A stretch of DNA of 5,922 nt, taken from positions 1 through 5,922 of the forward strand of contig JAUXJP010000073.1 in the NCBI GenBank assembly GCA_030624695.1, written 5' to 3'. A program made the position numbers and the translations under genes. The notes under the pieces are model-generated. The model was given only the letters and a program-made list of their open reading frames with translations, was not told the DNA's origin and ran no database searches. Below, piece by piece: positions 1 to 5,827 of this stretch. This DNA comes from Candidatus Dadabacteria bacterium (GTDB lineage: Bacteria > Desulfobacterota_D > UBA1144 > Nemesobacterales > JAJCZQ01). Numbering within the stretch: the first letter of the stretch is position 1; each line of letters opens with the position of its first letter.

Positions 1-129
1 CTTCTCTACCAGGATAAAAAGCACGCCATATCACATTGCCAACATCAAATGGCAAATTACAAGAAAGGTTCATATTGGTATAAACACTGGGAATTTATTC
101 TCAACGATATTTTAAACATGGAAGAATAA
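1..129 (+). CDS. C-terminal end of an unidentified protein (partial)
   Basis: Frame 1 is open from the window edge to a TAA at 127-129, giving the last 42 residues of a protein whose start lies upstream. The visible part is rich in His, Lys and aromatic residues, including an SYWYKHW stretch, and ends in a plausible amphipathic helix (FILNDILNMEE). I do not recognise the family. Frame 2 is also open for much of this stretch, and a 59-codon minus-strand frame overlaps it (57-236). The protein-like composition and the helix-like end favour frame 1, but with so few residues this is a moderate call. If correct, the gene converges on the hydratase-like gene ending at 245, with about 115 bp between the two stops. 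Confidence 0.45.
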   Translation, partial: LLYQDKKHAISHCQHQMANYKKGSYWYKHWEFILNDILNMEE

Positions 130-244
130 AAGATATATCCCTGATTTTTAATAATAAAGTCCGAAAGAACCTCTATTAGATTGATGTTTTCAATACCGGG
201 GTCTTTTCTTATTGGAAGGCATAATCCAAAATTCATTTTTCCCC
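130..244. other. Convergent intergenic spacer
   Basis: This AT-rich spacer separates the stop of the partial plus-strand gene from the stop of the minus-strand hydratase-like gene. I looked for a bidirectional terminator. The only inverted repeat I found is a weak 5-bp AT stem (ATTGA/TCAAT at 180-194) without a clear T-run, so no intrinsic terminator is called. Confidence 0.4.
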
Positions 245-1075
245 CTACTTTACTTTAAATCTTACTTTACCGAGTGGGCCGTAATCAGCTTCGTAATAAC
301 CCACCTTGCCGATATTTATTTTTTCCATAGCTCCTGTAATCAATAATTGCCCGGGTTTTATTTCCCAGCCATTTTCCAGCTGTTTGTTAATAAGCCAGAC
401 AAGAAGCTCTTTTTGATACTCCATAGAATCTGAGATTGAAACACTGTTTATTTTTTTGTCATTTAATTTAAGGTTAATATCCATGTTCTCAGAGCCAAAT
501 TCTTTAAAATCAAATTCCTCTCCCATAATAAATCTAGATGAACATATATTTGCCGCAACTACATCTTTAAGTTTTGAATTTTTATTTTCAGCAAACCTTA
601 CATCGGGCAGTTCGATTACCGGCAGAATATAAGAAATTTTTTTATCCAGTTCATCAGCGCTTTTAATTGGAACTGTTATTCTTTCAGCAATTTTGTAACC
701 CAGCTCAGTTTCAACCAGCATTGTGAAATAAGCATTAATGTTAATTACAGAATTATCTGCATTCACACCGGACTGGAATAAAACCCCCGAGATAGGACTA
801 TCCACAAGATAATTACTTTGGGCTTTTTTAGAGGCAAGACCAGTTTTATAACCCGCAATTTTGTCGTTTTTGAGAATGGTTTTTACAAAATATTTTTGAA
901 TGTCATATGCATCTTTGATTTCTAATCCGGGGTCTATATCGCTTACGAGAGGGACATAACCACCACTATTGTATGAATCATTTATAGCTGTCGCTATGCG
1001 TTCATGCTGTGAGGGTTCCTCATTGTATCCAGTGCAGGAAGTAATAAATAATAGAAAAAGGAGTCTTAATTTCAT
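245..1075 (-). CDS. Lipoprotein with 2-keto-4-pentenoate hydratase (MhpD/FAH-like) fold
   Basis: The 276-residue protein begins with a lysine/arginine n-region, a short hydrophobic core and ITSC ending at Cys14. This fits a type II (lipoprotein) signal peptide, so the mature protein should be lipid-anchored in the envelope. The rest resembles the 2-oxopent-4-enoate hydratase / 4-oxalocrotonate decarboxylase branch of the FAH superfamily: GYKTGL (75-80, with the conserved Lys), GVLF (97-100), ExE (Glu122, Glu124), a further Glu at 155 in the VIELPDVRF segment, NICSSRFIMG (176-185), and a C-terminal PGQLLITGAM followed by PLGKVRF. Family knowledge places the divalent metal on the ExE pair plus the later Glu, all present here, so catalysis looks possible. 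Cytosolic family members hydrate or decarboxylate 2-oxo acids in meta-cleavage pathways of aromatic breakdown. No such pathway genes are nearby, so the substrate is unknown. The start is the only Met that supplies the signal. It is transcribed divergently from obg and has no Shine-Dalgarno. Confidence 0.8.
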   Translation of the reverse strand: MKLRLLFLLFITSCTGYNEEPSQHERIATAINDSYNSGGYVPLVSDIDPGLEIKDAYDIQKYFVKTILKNDKIAGYKTGLASKKAQSNYLVDSPISGVLFQSGVNADNSVININAYFTMLVETELGYKIAERITVPIKSADELDKKISYILPVIELPDVRFAENKNSKLKDVVAANICSSRFIMGEEFDFKEFGSENMDINLKLNDKKINSVSISDSMEYQKELLVWLINKQLENGWEIKPGQLLITGAMEKINIGKVGYYEADYGPLGKVRFKVK

Positions 1076-1100
1076 AATACTATTGTTTAGTACTAAATGT

Positions 1101-1108
1101 ATTATAAT
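1101..1108. promoter_or_regulatory. Palindromic -10 element shared by divergent promoters
   Basis: The 65-bp gap between the hydratase-like gene and obg contains ATTATAAT, which is its own reverse complement. It gives a perfect TATAAT on the plus strand (1103-1108, towards obg) and on the minus strand (1106-1101, towards the lipoprotein gene). Both are about 25-30 bp from the corresponding start codon, leaving short leaders. Neither direction has a good -35 at 16-18 bp. A TTGTTT at 1083-1088 lies only 14 bp upstream of the plus-strand box. The promoter assignment is inference from the hexamer and its position. Confidence 0.45.
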
Positions 1109-1140
1109 ACCTTTTTAAAATTCTTAATATTACAGAGAAA

Positions 1141-2184
1141 ATGTCTAATTTTATTGATGAAGCACAAATAAAGGTTCAGTCCGGTAAAGGCGGGGATGGA
1201 TGTATAAGTTTCAGAAGGGAGAAATTTGTTCCATTTGGAGGCCCAAACGGTGGTGACGGCGGTAAAGGGGGTGACATTATTTTCATCACCAACACCAATC
1301 TCAGCTCCCTTCAGGATTTCAGGTATAAAAAAGAATACAGGGCAAGGAACGGTGAAAATGGCAGGGGCAAAGACCAACACGGGAAAGGGGCTGCAGACCT
1401 TTATATACCTGTACCGGTCGGAACAATATTAAGAGATTTGGAAACAGATGAAATAATCTGCGACTTAAATATAAAGGGGCAGGAATTCAGACTGGCAAAA
1501 GGAGGTAACGGGGGTAAAGGTAACGCAAGATTTGCTACTTCGACAAACCAGGCACCCAGAATTGCCCATCCCGGGCAGGAAGGTAAAGAATTTAATCTCA
1601 AATTGGAATTAAAACTACTTGCTGATGTTGGTATCGTAGGTTTTCCAAATGCAGGTAAATCTACCCTGATATCCAAAATATCCGCAGCCAAACCCAAAAT
1701 TGCCGACTACCCTTTTACCACAATTATTCCAAACCTTGGTGTTGTTACATACAGTGATGGTAAAACCTTTGTTATTGCAGATATACCCGGCATTATCGAG
1801 GGCGCACACAAAGGCGCCGGACTTGGATTAAAATTTCTTAAACATATTGAGCGGACAAAACTCCTGGTACATATGATAGATGTATCCCAGTTAAACGACC
1901 GTGACCCTGTTCAGGACTATATAAAAATGAACAATGAAATGGGCTCTTTCAGCAACGACCTCAAAGATAAACCACAAATTGTTGTATTAAGTAAGACGGA
2001 TATTATTCAGGACGAAGAAAGTATAAATAAAATTGAAGCCTATTTTTCAAACAAGGGTGTAGAGGTATTCAAGATTTCAGCTATAACGGGTGACGGCCTT
2101 CCGGCCCTTAAAGATGAAATTATTAAGAATCTTGAATTACTTAAACCTGAAACTACTGAAGATTCGGAATTTCCTTTTCCGTAG
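1141..2184 (+). CDS. obg: Obg-family GTPase (ObgE/CgtA)
   Basis: This is an essential GTPase that binds the 50S ribosomal subunit during late assembly and links it to stress signalling. The 347 residues hold the glycine-rich Obg fold (about 2-158, with SGKGGDG, FRREKFVPFGGPNGGDGGKGGD and LAKGGNGGKGN) and then the G domain. G1 is GFPNAGKST (167-175), switch I is DYPFTT (189-194), G3 is DIPG (214-217) followed by the family signature GIIEGAHKGAGLG, G4 is SKTD (284-287) and G5 is SAI (313-315). The G4 Asn of NKxD is Ser here, a substitution I believe also occurs in other Obg proteins. The protein ends soon after the G domain in a short acidic/proline tail, so it is a short form without an obvious OCT domain. 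ATG 1141 begins exactly at the conserved FIDEAxI region. The frequent rplU-rpmA partners are absent. Its 3' end overlaps the convergent SnoaL-like gene. Confidence 0.97.
   Translation: MSNFIDEAQIKVQSGKGGDGCISFRREKFVPFGGPNGGDGGKGGDIIFITNTNLSSLQDFRYKKEYRARNGENGRGKDQHGKGAADLYIPVPVGTILRDLETDEIICDLNIKGQEFRLAKGGNGGKGNARFATSTNQAPRIAHPGQEGKEFNLKLELKLLADVGIVGFPNAGKSTLISKISAAKPKIADYPFTTIIPNLGVVTYSDGKTFVIADIPGIIEGAHKGAGLGLKFLKHIERTKLLVHMIDVSQLNDRDPVQDYIKMNNEMGSFSNDLKDKPQIVVLSKTDIIQDEESINKIEAYFSNKGVEVFKISAITGDGLPALKDEIIKNLELLKPETTEDSEFPFP
2153..2184. other. Convergent coding overlap of obg and the SnoaL-like gene
   Basis: The obg stop (TAG, 2182-2184) lies 32 bp beyond the complement of the SnoaL-like stop (2153-2155), so both strands are coding between them. 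The overlap contains a small inverted repeat, CGGAA (2165-2169) and TTCCG (2177-2181) with a 7-nt loop. It is too weak and lacks a T-run, so it is not called as an intrinsic terminator. Confidence 0.75.
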
Positions 2185-2590
2185 GAGGCATAGGCATAGG
2201 AGAAGCATGGTGAAGCACCATCCTCCACGCTGAGTCATTGTATTCAAATATATTTGTGGTCTGTGCCAATGTTATTACAACCTGGTCGCCAATTGTATAG
2301 CTAAGTTTTTCGGTACAGTTGAGCCAAGCAGTATCACCCGCTACATCGACAAAGATATTGGATATTTCAATATTGGTTAATCCGCCGGATTCGAAAATGT
2401 TTTTCCAGCTTTCCTTTACTTTTTCCCATCCATGCAGAAGCGGCCATCCGGGATGGACACATTGTACATCATCACTCTTTACCCAGAGCTCTTCCATTAA
2501 CGACAAATCAGCCGTAGTTAATGCTTCGTAAAACTTCTGATTTATATTTCGGACTTCCTGCTGCATTTCTTCCACTTTCATAAGCAACAT
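2153..2590 (-). CDS. SnoaL/NTF2-like (DUF4440-type) protein
   Basis: This 145-residue protein has the layout of the small NTF2-like alpha+beta cone family. It shows an N-terminal helix with FYEALTTADL (20-29), then LW and a DVQCVHPGWPLLHGW segment (41-55), VKESWKNIF (58-66), a GDTAWLNCTE strand (85-94), TTNIFEY (111-117) and the terminal WRMVLHHASP (122-131). VHPGW and HHASP are typical of a widespread uncharacterised SnoaL-like subgroup. The fold hosts ketosteroid isomerases, polyketide cyclases and binding proteins, so no substrate can be assigned. It begins 9 bp after the queG stop and is probably the last gene of that operon. AAGG just upstream of ATG 2590 is one of the few Shine-Dalgarno-like matches in the window; Met4 (2581) is an alternative start. 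The tail is proline/methionine-rich (PMPMPP) and its last 32 bp run antiparallel to the end of obg. Confidence 0.8.
   Translation of the reverse strand: MLLMKVEEMQQEVRNINQKFYEALTTADLSLMEELWVKSDDVQCVHPGWPLLHGWEKVKESWKNIFESGGLTNIEISNIFVDVAGDTAWLNCTEKLSYTIGDQVVITLAQTTNIFEYNDSAWRMVLHHASPMPMPPTEKEIPNLQ
2187..2200. repeat. Tandem GGCATA repeat
   Basis: Two exact GGCATA units followed by GG lie directly after the obg stop. On the minus strand they encode the PMPMPP stretch of the SnoaL-like protein, so the repeat is in frame and coding. It could be a site of replication slippage in units of two residues. Confidence 0.6.
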
Positions 2591-2599
2591 TTTATACCT

Positions 2600-3727
2600 T
2601 TATACCATCTTAAGGACAAGTTTTATTTCTTCTAAAACTTCTTCATCGTGTTCAACATTAAACATGTTTTTAAAAATATCTGTGTATTTCACTCCATTGA
2701 TCTTATACAATGCCCATACCGCATGTTTCCTTACTAAAGGCTCTTCATCGCCAAGTAGTTCTAAAACCTGATTCTCATAAGAATCATCACCGCTGTTGCC
2801 GATTGCAACCAATACATTCCTTAGAAGCCCCCTTCTCTTACTTCTTTTTATTGGGCTGTTTTTAAATAATTGTGAAAACTGCTGTTGGTCTAACCCGGCA
2901 AGGGTTTTAAGTTCGGGTTCAAAAAGTCCTTCCCTGGGTAAAAATGCCTTTTCCGTCCCGGTCTCGGATTCTCCGTTCCAGGGGCAGACATCCTGACAAA
3001 TATCACACCCAAATATATTATTCCCTGTAGGTTCCCTGTATTCCCTTGGAATACCCGCTTTATTTTCAATAGTGAGAAAAGAAATACATTTTGAAGAATC
3101 AAGTACATATGGGCTGGTAATTGCATCTGTTGGACAGCTATCAATACACTTTGTACAGGTACCGCACCTTTCCGCTGCCTGGGTGTCATATTCAAGTTCA
3201 ATAGTTGTTATCAATTCTCCAATTAATAACCATGAACCGATTTCCTGGTTTATAAGGCAGGTGTTTTTCCCTATCCACCCAATCCCGGAATACTTTGCAT
3301 ACATCCTTTCAAGTACAGGCCCCGTATCAACATAAACCCTGTCATCCTCACCCCCGCCACTATTTTCAGAAAGATAAACTTTTAATTCATTTAATTTTTC
3401 CTTTAATACAAAGTGATAATCATCTCCCCATGCATACCTGGCTATCCAGCCTTTCTTTGGATTTTGAACTGAAGTTGAATAAGGATAATTGGTATTATAA
3501 TTGATAGCACATGAAATAACGGATCTTGCACCGGGAACCAGGTTTCTTACATCCTGCCTTTTTTCCTCGTTCTTAGACATATAATCCATAGACGCTTCAT
3601 ACCCTTTATTTAGCCATTTCTTGTAATGCTGGCTCTCAGGATAATCACCTACCGGCGAAATACCTACAAGGCTGAACCCAAGATTATATGCTTTTTCTTT
3701 GATACTGTTAGTAAGGTCCCTTTGCAT
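2600..3727 (-). CDS. queG: Epoxyqueuosine reductase QueG
   Basis: QueG carries out the last step of queuosine synthesis, reducing epoxyqueuosine to queuosine at wobble position 34 of GUN-anticodon tRNAs, using cobalamin and two [4Fe-4S] clusters in the cytoplasm. The 375 residues match the usual length. Visible landmarks are the N-terminal IKEKAYNLGF, the DTGPVLER motif with Asp134 (the residue described as the proton donor in characterised QueG), GWIGKNTCLI (150-159), and ferredoxin-like cysteines at 188, 191, 194 and 198 (CGTCTKCIDSCPTDAI), 214 (SKCISFLTIE) and 241, 244 and 248 (GCDICQDVCPWN). A C-terminal HEAT-like repeat region follows (about 300-345), as in cobalamin/tRNA-binding QueG structures. 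All key residues are present. The start at 3727 lies inside the end of the upstream KdsC-like gene (20-nt overlap, different frame), suggesting translational coupling. The SnoaL-like gene follows after 9 bp. Confidence 0.96.
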   Translation of the reverse strand: MQRDLTNSIKEKAYNLGFSLVGISPVGDYPESQHYKKWLNKGYEASMDYMSKNEEKRQDVRNLVPGARSVISCAINYNTNYPYSTSVQNPKKGWIARYAWGDDYHFVLKEKLNELKVYLSENSGGGEDDRVYVDTGPVLERMYAKYSGIGWIGKNTCLINQEIGSWLLIGELITTIELEYDTQAAERCGTCTKCIDSCPTDAITSPYVLDSSKCISFLTIENKAGIPREYREPTGNNIFGCDICQDVCPWNGESETGTEKAFLPREGLFEPELKTLAGLDQQQFSQLFKNSPIKRSKRRGLLRNVLVAIGNSGDDSYENQVLELLGDEEPLVRKHAVWALYKINGVKYTDIFKNMFNVEHDEEVLEEIKLVLKMV

Positions 3728-4190
3728 TTATTATTAGATTCCCAATCTCCTGATAAGCATTAATGCCGCTGAAATTAGAGACGTAATCGGACTCCATTTT
3801 TAGTTCGAGGGGTGAACTGGCTGTTGCAGCAGAAAACCTGGAAAGGCCTGCTATTTCGACATCAGTTATTTCAGCTCCTACCAGAAGAATATCTTTAAAT
3901 GAGTACTCTCTCTCAAATTTTTTAAGAAGCTCTTTTTTTTTATTGCCTTTAATTATTATATCTTTTACACCATGTTTCCTGGCTGTTTTTACTGAAAACT
4001 TATTATCTGACCTGTACCCAATCACTTCTACACCTAAAGAGTTCATATCATCTTTTATCTGATCAGCATTTCTGTCCCATATTAACCCGTATTCAAATGC
4101 ATCGGCCTGGTCACTAAATATTTTGAGATTTATCAGAAGAAGCCTTACTGATCTTAACTTTTGTGATATATCTGATCTAAGAACTAACAT
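3708..4190 (-). CDS. KdsC-like HAD-family protein with degenerate catalytic motifs (probable pseudoenzyme)
   Basis: The 160-residue length and overall pattern match KdsC, the 3-deoxy-manno-octulosonate-8-phosphate phosphatase of LPS core synthesis, from the N-terminal KLRSVRLLLI entry strand to the SDYVSNFSGINAYQEIGNLI end (134-153). The HAD catalytic positions have changed. Where KdsC has DxDGVLTDG, this protein has NLKIFSDQ (21-28), apparently losing both aspartates and one residue. The motif II Thr (ITGR) is replaced within VIGYR (56-60). The motif III Lys is kept in KGNKKKE (81-87). The motif IV GDDxND becomes GAEITD (105-110), losing the metal-binding acids. The frame is intact and the scaffold is preserved, so this reads as a maintained non-catalytic homologue rather than a decayed gene, although that is inference. 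A HAD domain related to those fused to CMP-sugar synthetases is the alternative relative. It heads a minus-strand operon with queG and the SnoaL-like gene, and its stop lies within queG. Confidence 0.7.
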   Translation of the reverse strand: MLVLRSDISQKLRSVRLLLINLKIFSDQADAFEYGLIWDRNADQIKDDMNSLGVEVIGYRSDNKFSVKTARKHGVKDIIIKGNKKKELLKKFEREYSFKDILLVGAEITDVEIAGLSRFSAATASSPLELKMESDYVSNFSGINAYQEIGNLIINAKGPY

Positions 4191-4204
4191 AATATTTATT
4201 CTTA

Positions 4205-4212
4205 ACTATAAT
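4205..4212. promoter_or_regulatory. Overlapping divergent -10 elements
   Basis: In the 79-bp gap between the KdsC-like gene and the rhomboid remnant, ACTATAAT gives TATAAT on the plus strand (4207-4212) and TATAGT on the minus strand (4210-4205). The plus-strand box has CTAACA (4184-4189, four of six matches to TTGACA) at a 17-bp spacing. This -35 overlaps the start region of the KdsC-like gene. The minus-strand box lies about 15 bp from its start codon and lacks a well-spaced -35. A TTGTCA (4239-4234) and a TTAACA (4260-4255) are present, but neither lies the usual distance from this -10 box. Confidence 0.4.
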
Positions 4213-4269
4213 GTTCCTATTAAATTTATCTTCTGACAAAAATACACGCCAAATTGTTAAATTCAATCA

Positions 4270-4539
4270 ATGATCCCTTTAAGAGATACAACAAAGTCAG
4301 GGACTTTCCCCATTGTTAATACCGCATTTATTGCAATAAATATAACTGTTTTTATATTTGTCTGGTTTCTTATACAGTTTCTTGGTGGTATTAGTTCAGC
4401 CGGCAGGGCAGCTGATGCAGGGGGTGTTGCATTCTGGGCTCATATCGGAGGTTTTGCTCCAGGCCTAATTCTGGCACAGTACTTTGCCAGGGAAAATAAC
4501 TATAGGCAAAAAAGTTTTAACAGTTATTATAAAAATTAA
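4270..4539 (+). CDS. Internally deleted rhomboid-family protein (remnant lacking catalytic Ser)
   Basis: The 89 residues join the two ends of a bacterial rhomboid intramembrane protease. MIPLRDTTKSGTFPIVN with a hydrophobic run to about residue 30 is the usual N-terminus and TM1. From about residue 31 the sequence is the C-terminal part: VWFLIQFLGG, a glycine/alanine loop, then FWAHIGGFAPGLILA, whose His58 corresponds to the catalytic His of the last core helix. The middle transmembrane helices, including the GxSG serine segment, are missing. Full-length relatives are usually over 200 residues, so well over 100 residues are gone, yet the frame is kept across the join near 4358-4362. It cannot be a serine protease as written. 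It may be a deletion remnant, a residual small membrane protein or an assembly artefact. It lies 37 bp upstream of the preferred phosphofructokinase start, in the same direction. Confidence 0.75.
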   Translation: MIPLRDTTKSGTFPIVNTAFIAINITVFIFVWFLIQFLGGISSAGRAADAGGVAFWAHIGGFAPGLILAQYFARENNYRQKSFNSYYKN

Positions 4540-4576
4540 TTCATATTTTCTAGATCCCGTACACAATAAACAGCAA

Positions 4577-5827
4577 ATGGTTAAAGGAAAAGACAACATT
4601 GGTATAATTGCTTGTGGGGGTCCTGCTCCCGGAATAAATGCGGTTATCAGTGCTGCAACAATCGAGGCAGTTAACAGTGGAAAAAATGTTATTGGTATCC
4701 TTGATGGATTCAGGTGGATCTCACGCGGCGACATTACAAAAGTGAAACACCTGACAATTGAAAATACTTCCAGAATTCATACCCAGGGCGGATCAATAAT
4801 AGGCATATCAAGAGAAAATCCATTTGCAGATAAAAAAACACTTAAAAATACAATAAGTTCTATTAATAAACTGGGAATTAAATACCTGATAACTATTGGC
4901 GGCGACGGGTCAATGTACCTTGCAAGCAGGCTGGAAAAGGAAATGAAAGGTCAAATAAACATTGCCCATCTCCCAAAAACAATAGACAACAATCTACCAC
5001 TGCCGGAAAACAACTCCACTTTTGGTTATGAAACTGCAAAACATATTGGTACTGAGATTGTTAACTACCTTATGGAAGATGCAAAAACTACTAAAAGATG
5101 GTTCCTGGTTGTAACAATGGGCAGGAAAACAGGGCATCTTGCAATGGGCATTGGTAAATCAGCTGGTACCACGCTAACACTCATCCCGGAAGAGTTTAAA
5201 GAAAAAAAGATACCGGTAAGTAAAATCATTAAAATCCTTGAAGGCTCAATAATAAAAAGACTGCTTGATGGCAAAGAATACGGAGTAGCTATAATTGCAG
5301 AGGGAATAACAGAAAAAATACTGGAAAATGACATTGATAAGGTCTCTGAACTAAAAAAAGATCCACTCGGTAGAACAAGGTTTTCGGATTTCAAACTGGC
5401 TCCATATTTAAAATATGAACTCGATAAGAGTTTGAGCGAGAAAGGTATAAATATGACTATAATTGATAAAAGAATTGGTTATGAATTAAGGTCGGCCCCG
5501 CCAATCCCATTTGACCTTTGCTATACAAGGGACCTTGGTTACAGCGCTGTAAAATATCTCCTTGATGGGGGCAGCGGTGCTATGATTTCAATAACAAACG
5601 GAAGAATGAATCCACTTAAGTTTAATACCCTGCAAAACAAAAAAACAAGTGCAACAATAATTAGGTATGTGGATATCAATACTGAATCATTTGAAGTTGC
5701 ACAGAAATATATGATAAAACTGACTCAAAAAGATATAAACGACCCAAAGAAATTAAAGGGACTGGCAGCATTATCTAATATGAGTGAAAGCGATTTTATT
5801 GAATACTTTAGTGAGGTAATAGAATAA
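4577..5827 (+). CDS. pfkA: 6-phosphofructokinase, long/PPi-PFK-related clade
   Basis: It phosphorylates fructose 6-phosphate to fructose 1,6-bisphosphate, the committing step of glycolysis. From ATG 4577 it has 416 residues: IGIIACGGPAPGINAVI (8-24), GGSIIGISRENP (71-82), IGGDGS (107-112), LPKTIDNN (132-139) with the catalytic TIDN Asp, TFGYETA (148-154), MGRKTGH (181-187), IIAEGITE (239-246) and IGYELRSAPPIPFDLCYTRDLG (300-321). GGPAPG and PKTIDN are typical of the PPi-PFK-related branch. At the two positions used to predict the phosphoryl donor it combines Gly (GGDGS, ATP-like) with Lys (PKTID, PPi-like). That pairing occurs in experimentally ATP-dependent enzymes such as trypanosomal PFK, so the donor is not settled here. 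The same frame is open to ATG 4484, but that would add 31 non-conserved residues overlapping the rhomboid remnant, so 4577 is preferred. No Shine-Dalgarno is seen. The stop overlaps the next start. Confidence 0.93.
   Translation: MVKGKDNIGIIACGGPAPGINAVISAATIEAVNSGKNVIGILDGFRWISRGDITKVKHLTIENTSRIHTQGGSIIGISRENPFADKKTLKNTISSINKLGIKYLITIGGDGSMYLASRLEKEMKGQINIAHLPKTIDNNLPLPENNSTFGYETAKHIGTEIVNYLMEDAKTTKRWFLVVTMGRKTGHLAMGIGKSAGTTLTLIPEEFKEKKIPVSKIIKILEGSIIKRLLDGKEYGVAIIAEGITEKILENDIDKVSELKKDPLGRTRFSDFKLAPYLKYELDKSLSEKGINMTIIDKRIGYELRSAPPIPFDLCYTRDLGYSAVKYLLDGGSGAMISITNGRMNPLKFNTLQNKKTSATIIRYVDINTESFEVAQKYMIKLTQKDINDPKKLKGLAALSNMSESDFIEYFSEVIE

Noticed and set aside
180..194. Inverted repeat ATTGA/TCAAT as a possible terminator between convergent genes.
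   Set aside because: The stem is only 5 bp, AT-rich and without an adjacent T-tract.
57..236. A 59-codon minus-strand frame starting MNFGLCLPIRKD, just downstream of the hydratase-like gene.
   Set aside because: It overlaps the more convincing plus-strand C-terminus at 1-129, has no recognisable domain and no ribosome-binding site, and such a length arises easily by chance. Comparison with relatives would settle it.
1503..1525. G-rich GGxGG repeats within obg as a possible G-quadruplex or repeat element.
   Set aside because: They are explained by the codons of the conserved glycine-rich Obg fold.
1102..1809. Open frames antisense or out of frame to the obg glycine-rich and G domains.
   Set aside because: They are shadows of the strongly conserved Obg reading frame, and their translations show no family features.
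2165..2181. CGGAA/TTCCG hairpin at the end of obg as a bidirectional terminator.
   Set aside because: The stem is too short, the loop is 7 nt and no clear U-run follows on either strand. It lies within coding sequence on both strands.
2890..3201. A 103-codon alternative minus-strand frame inside queG.
   Set aside because: It overlaps the cysteine-rich Fe-S region of QueG in another frame, and QueG itself has all expected motifs and full length.
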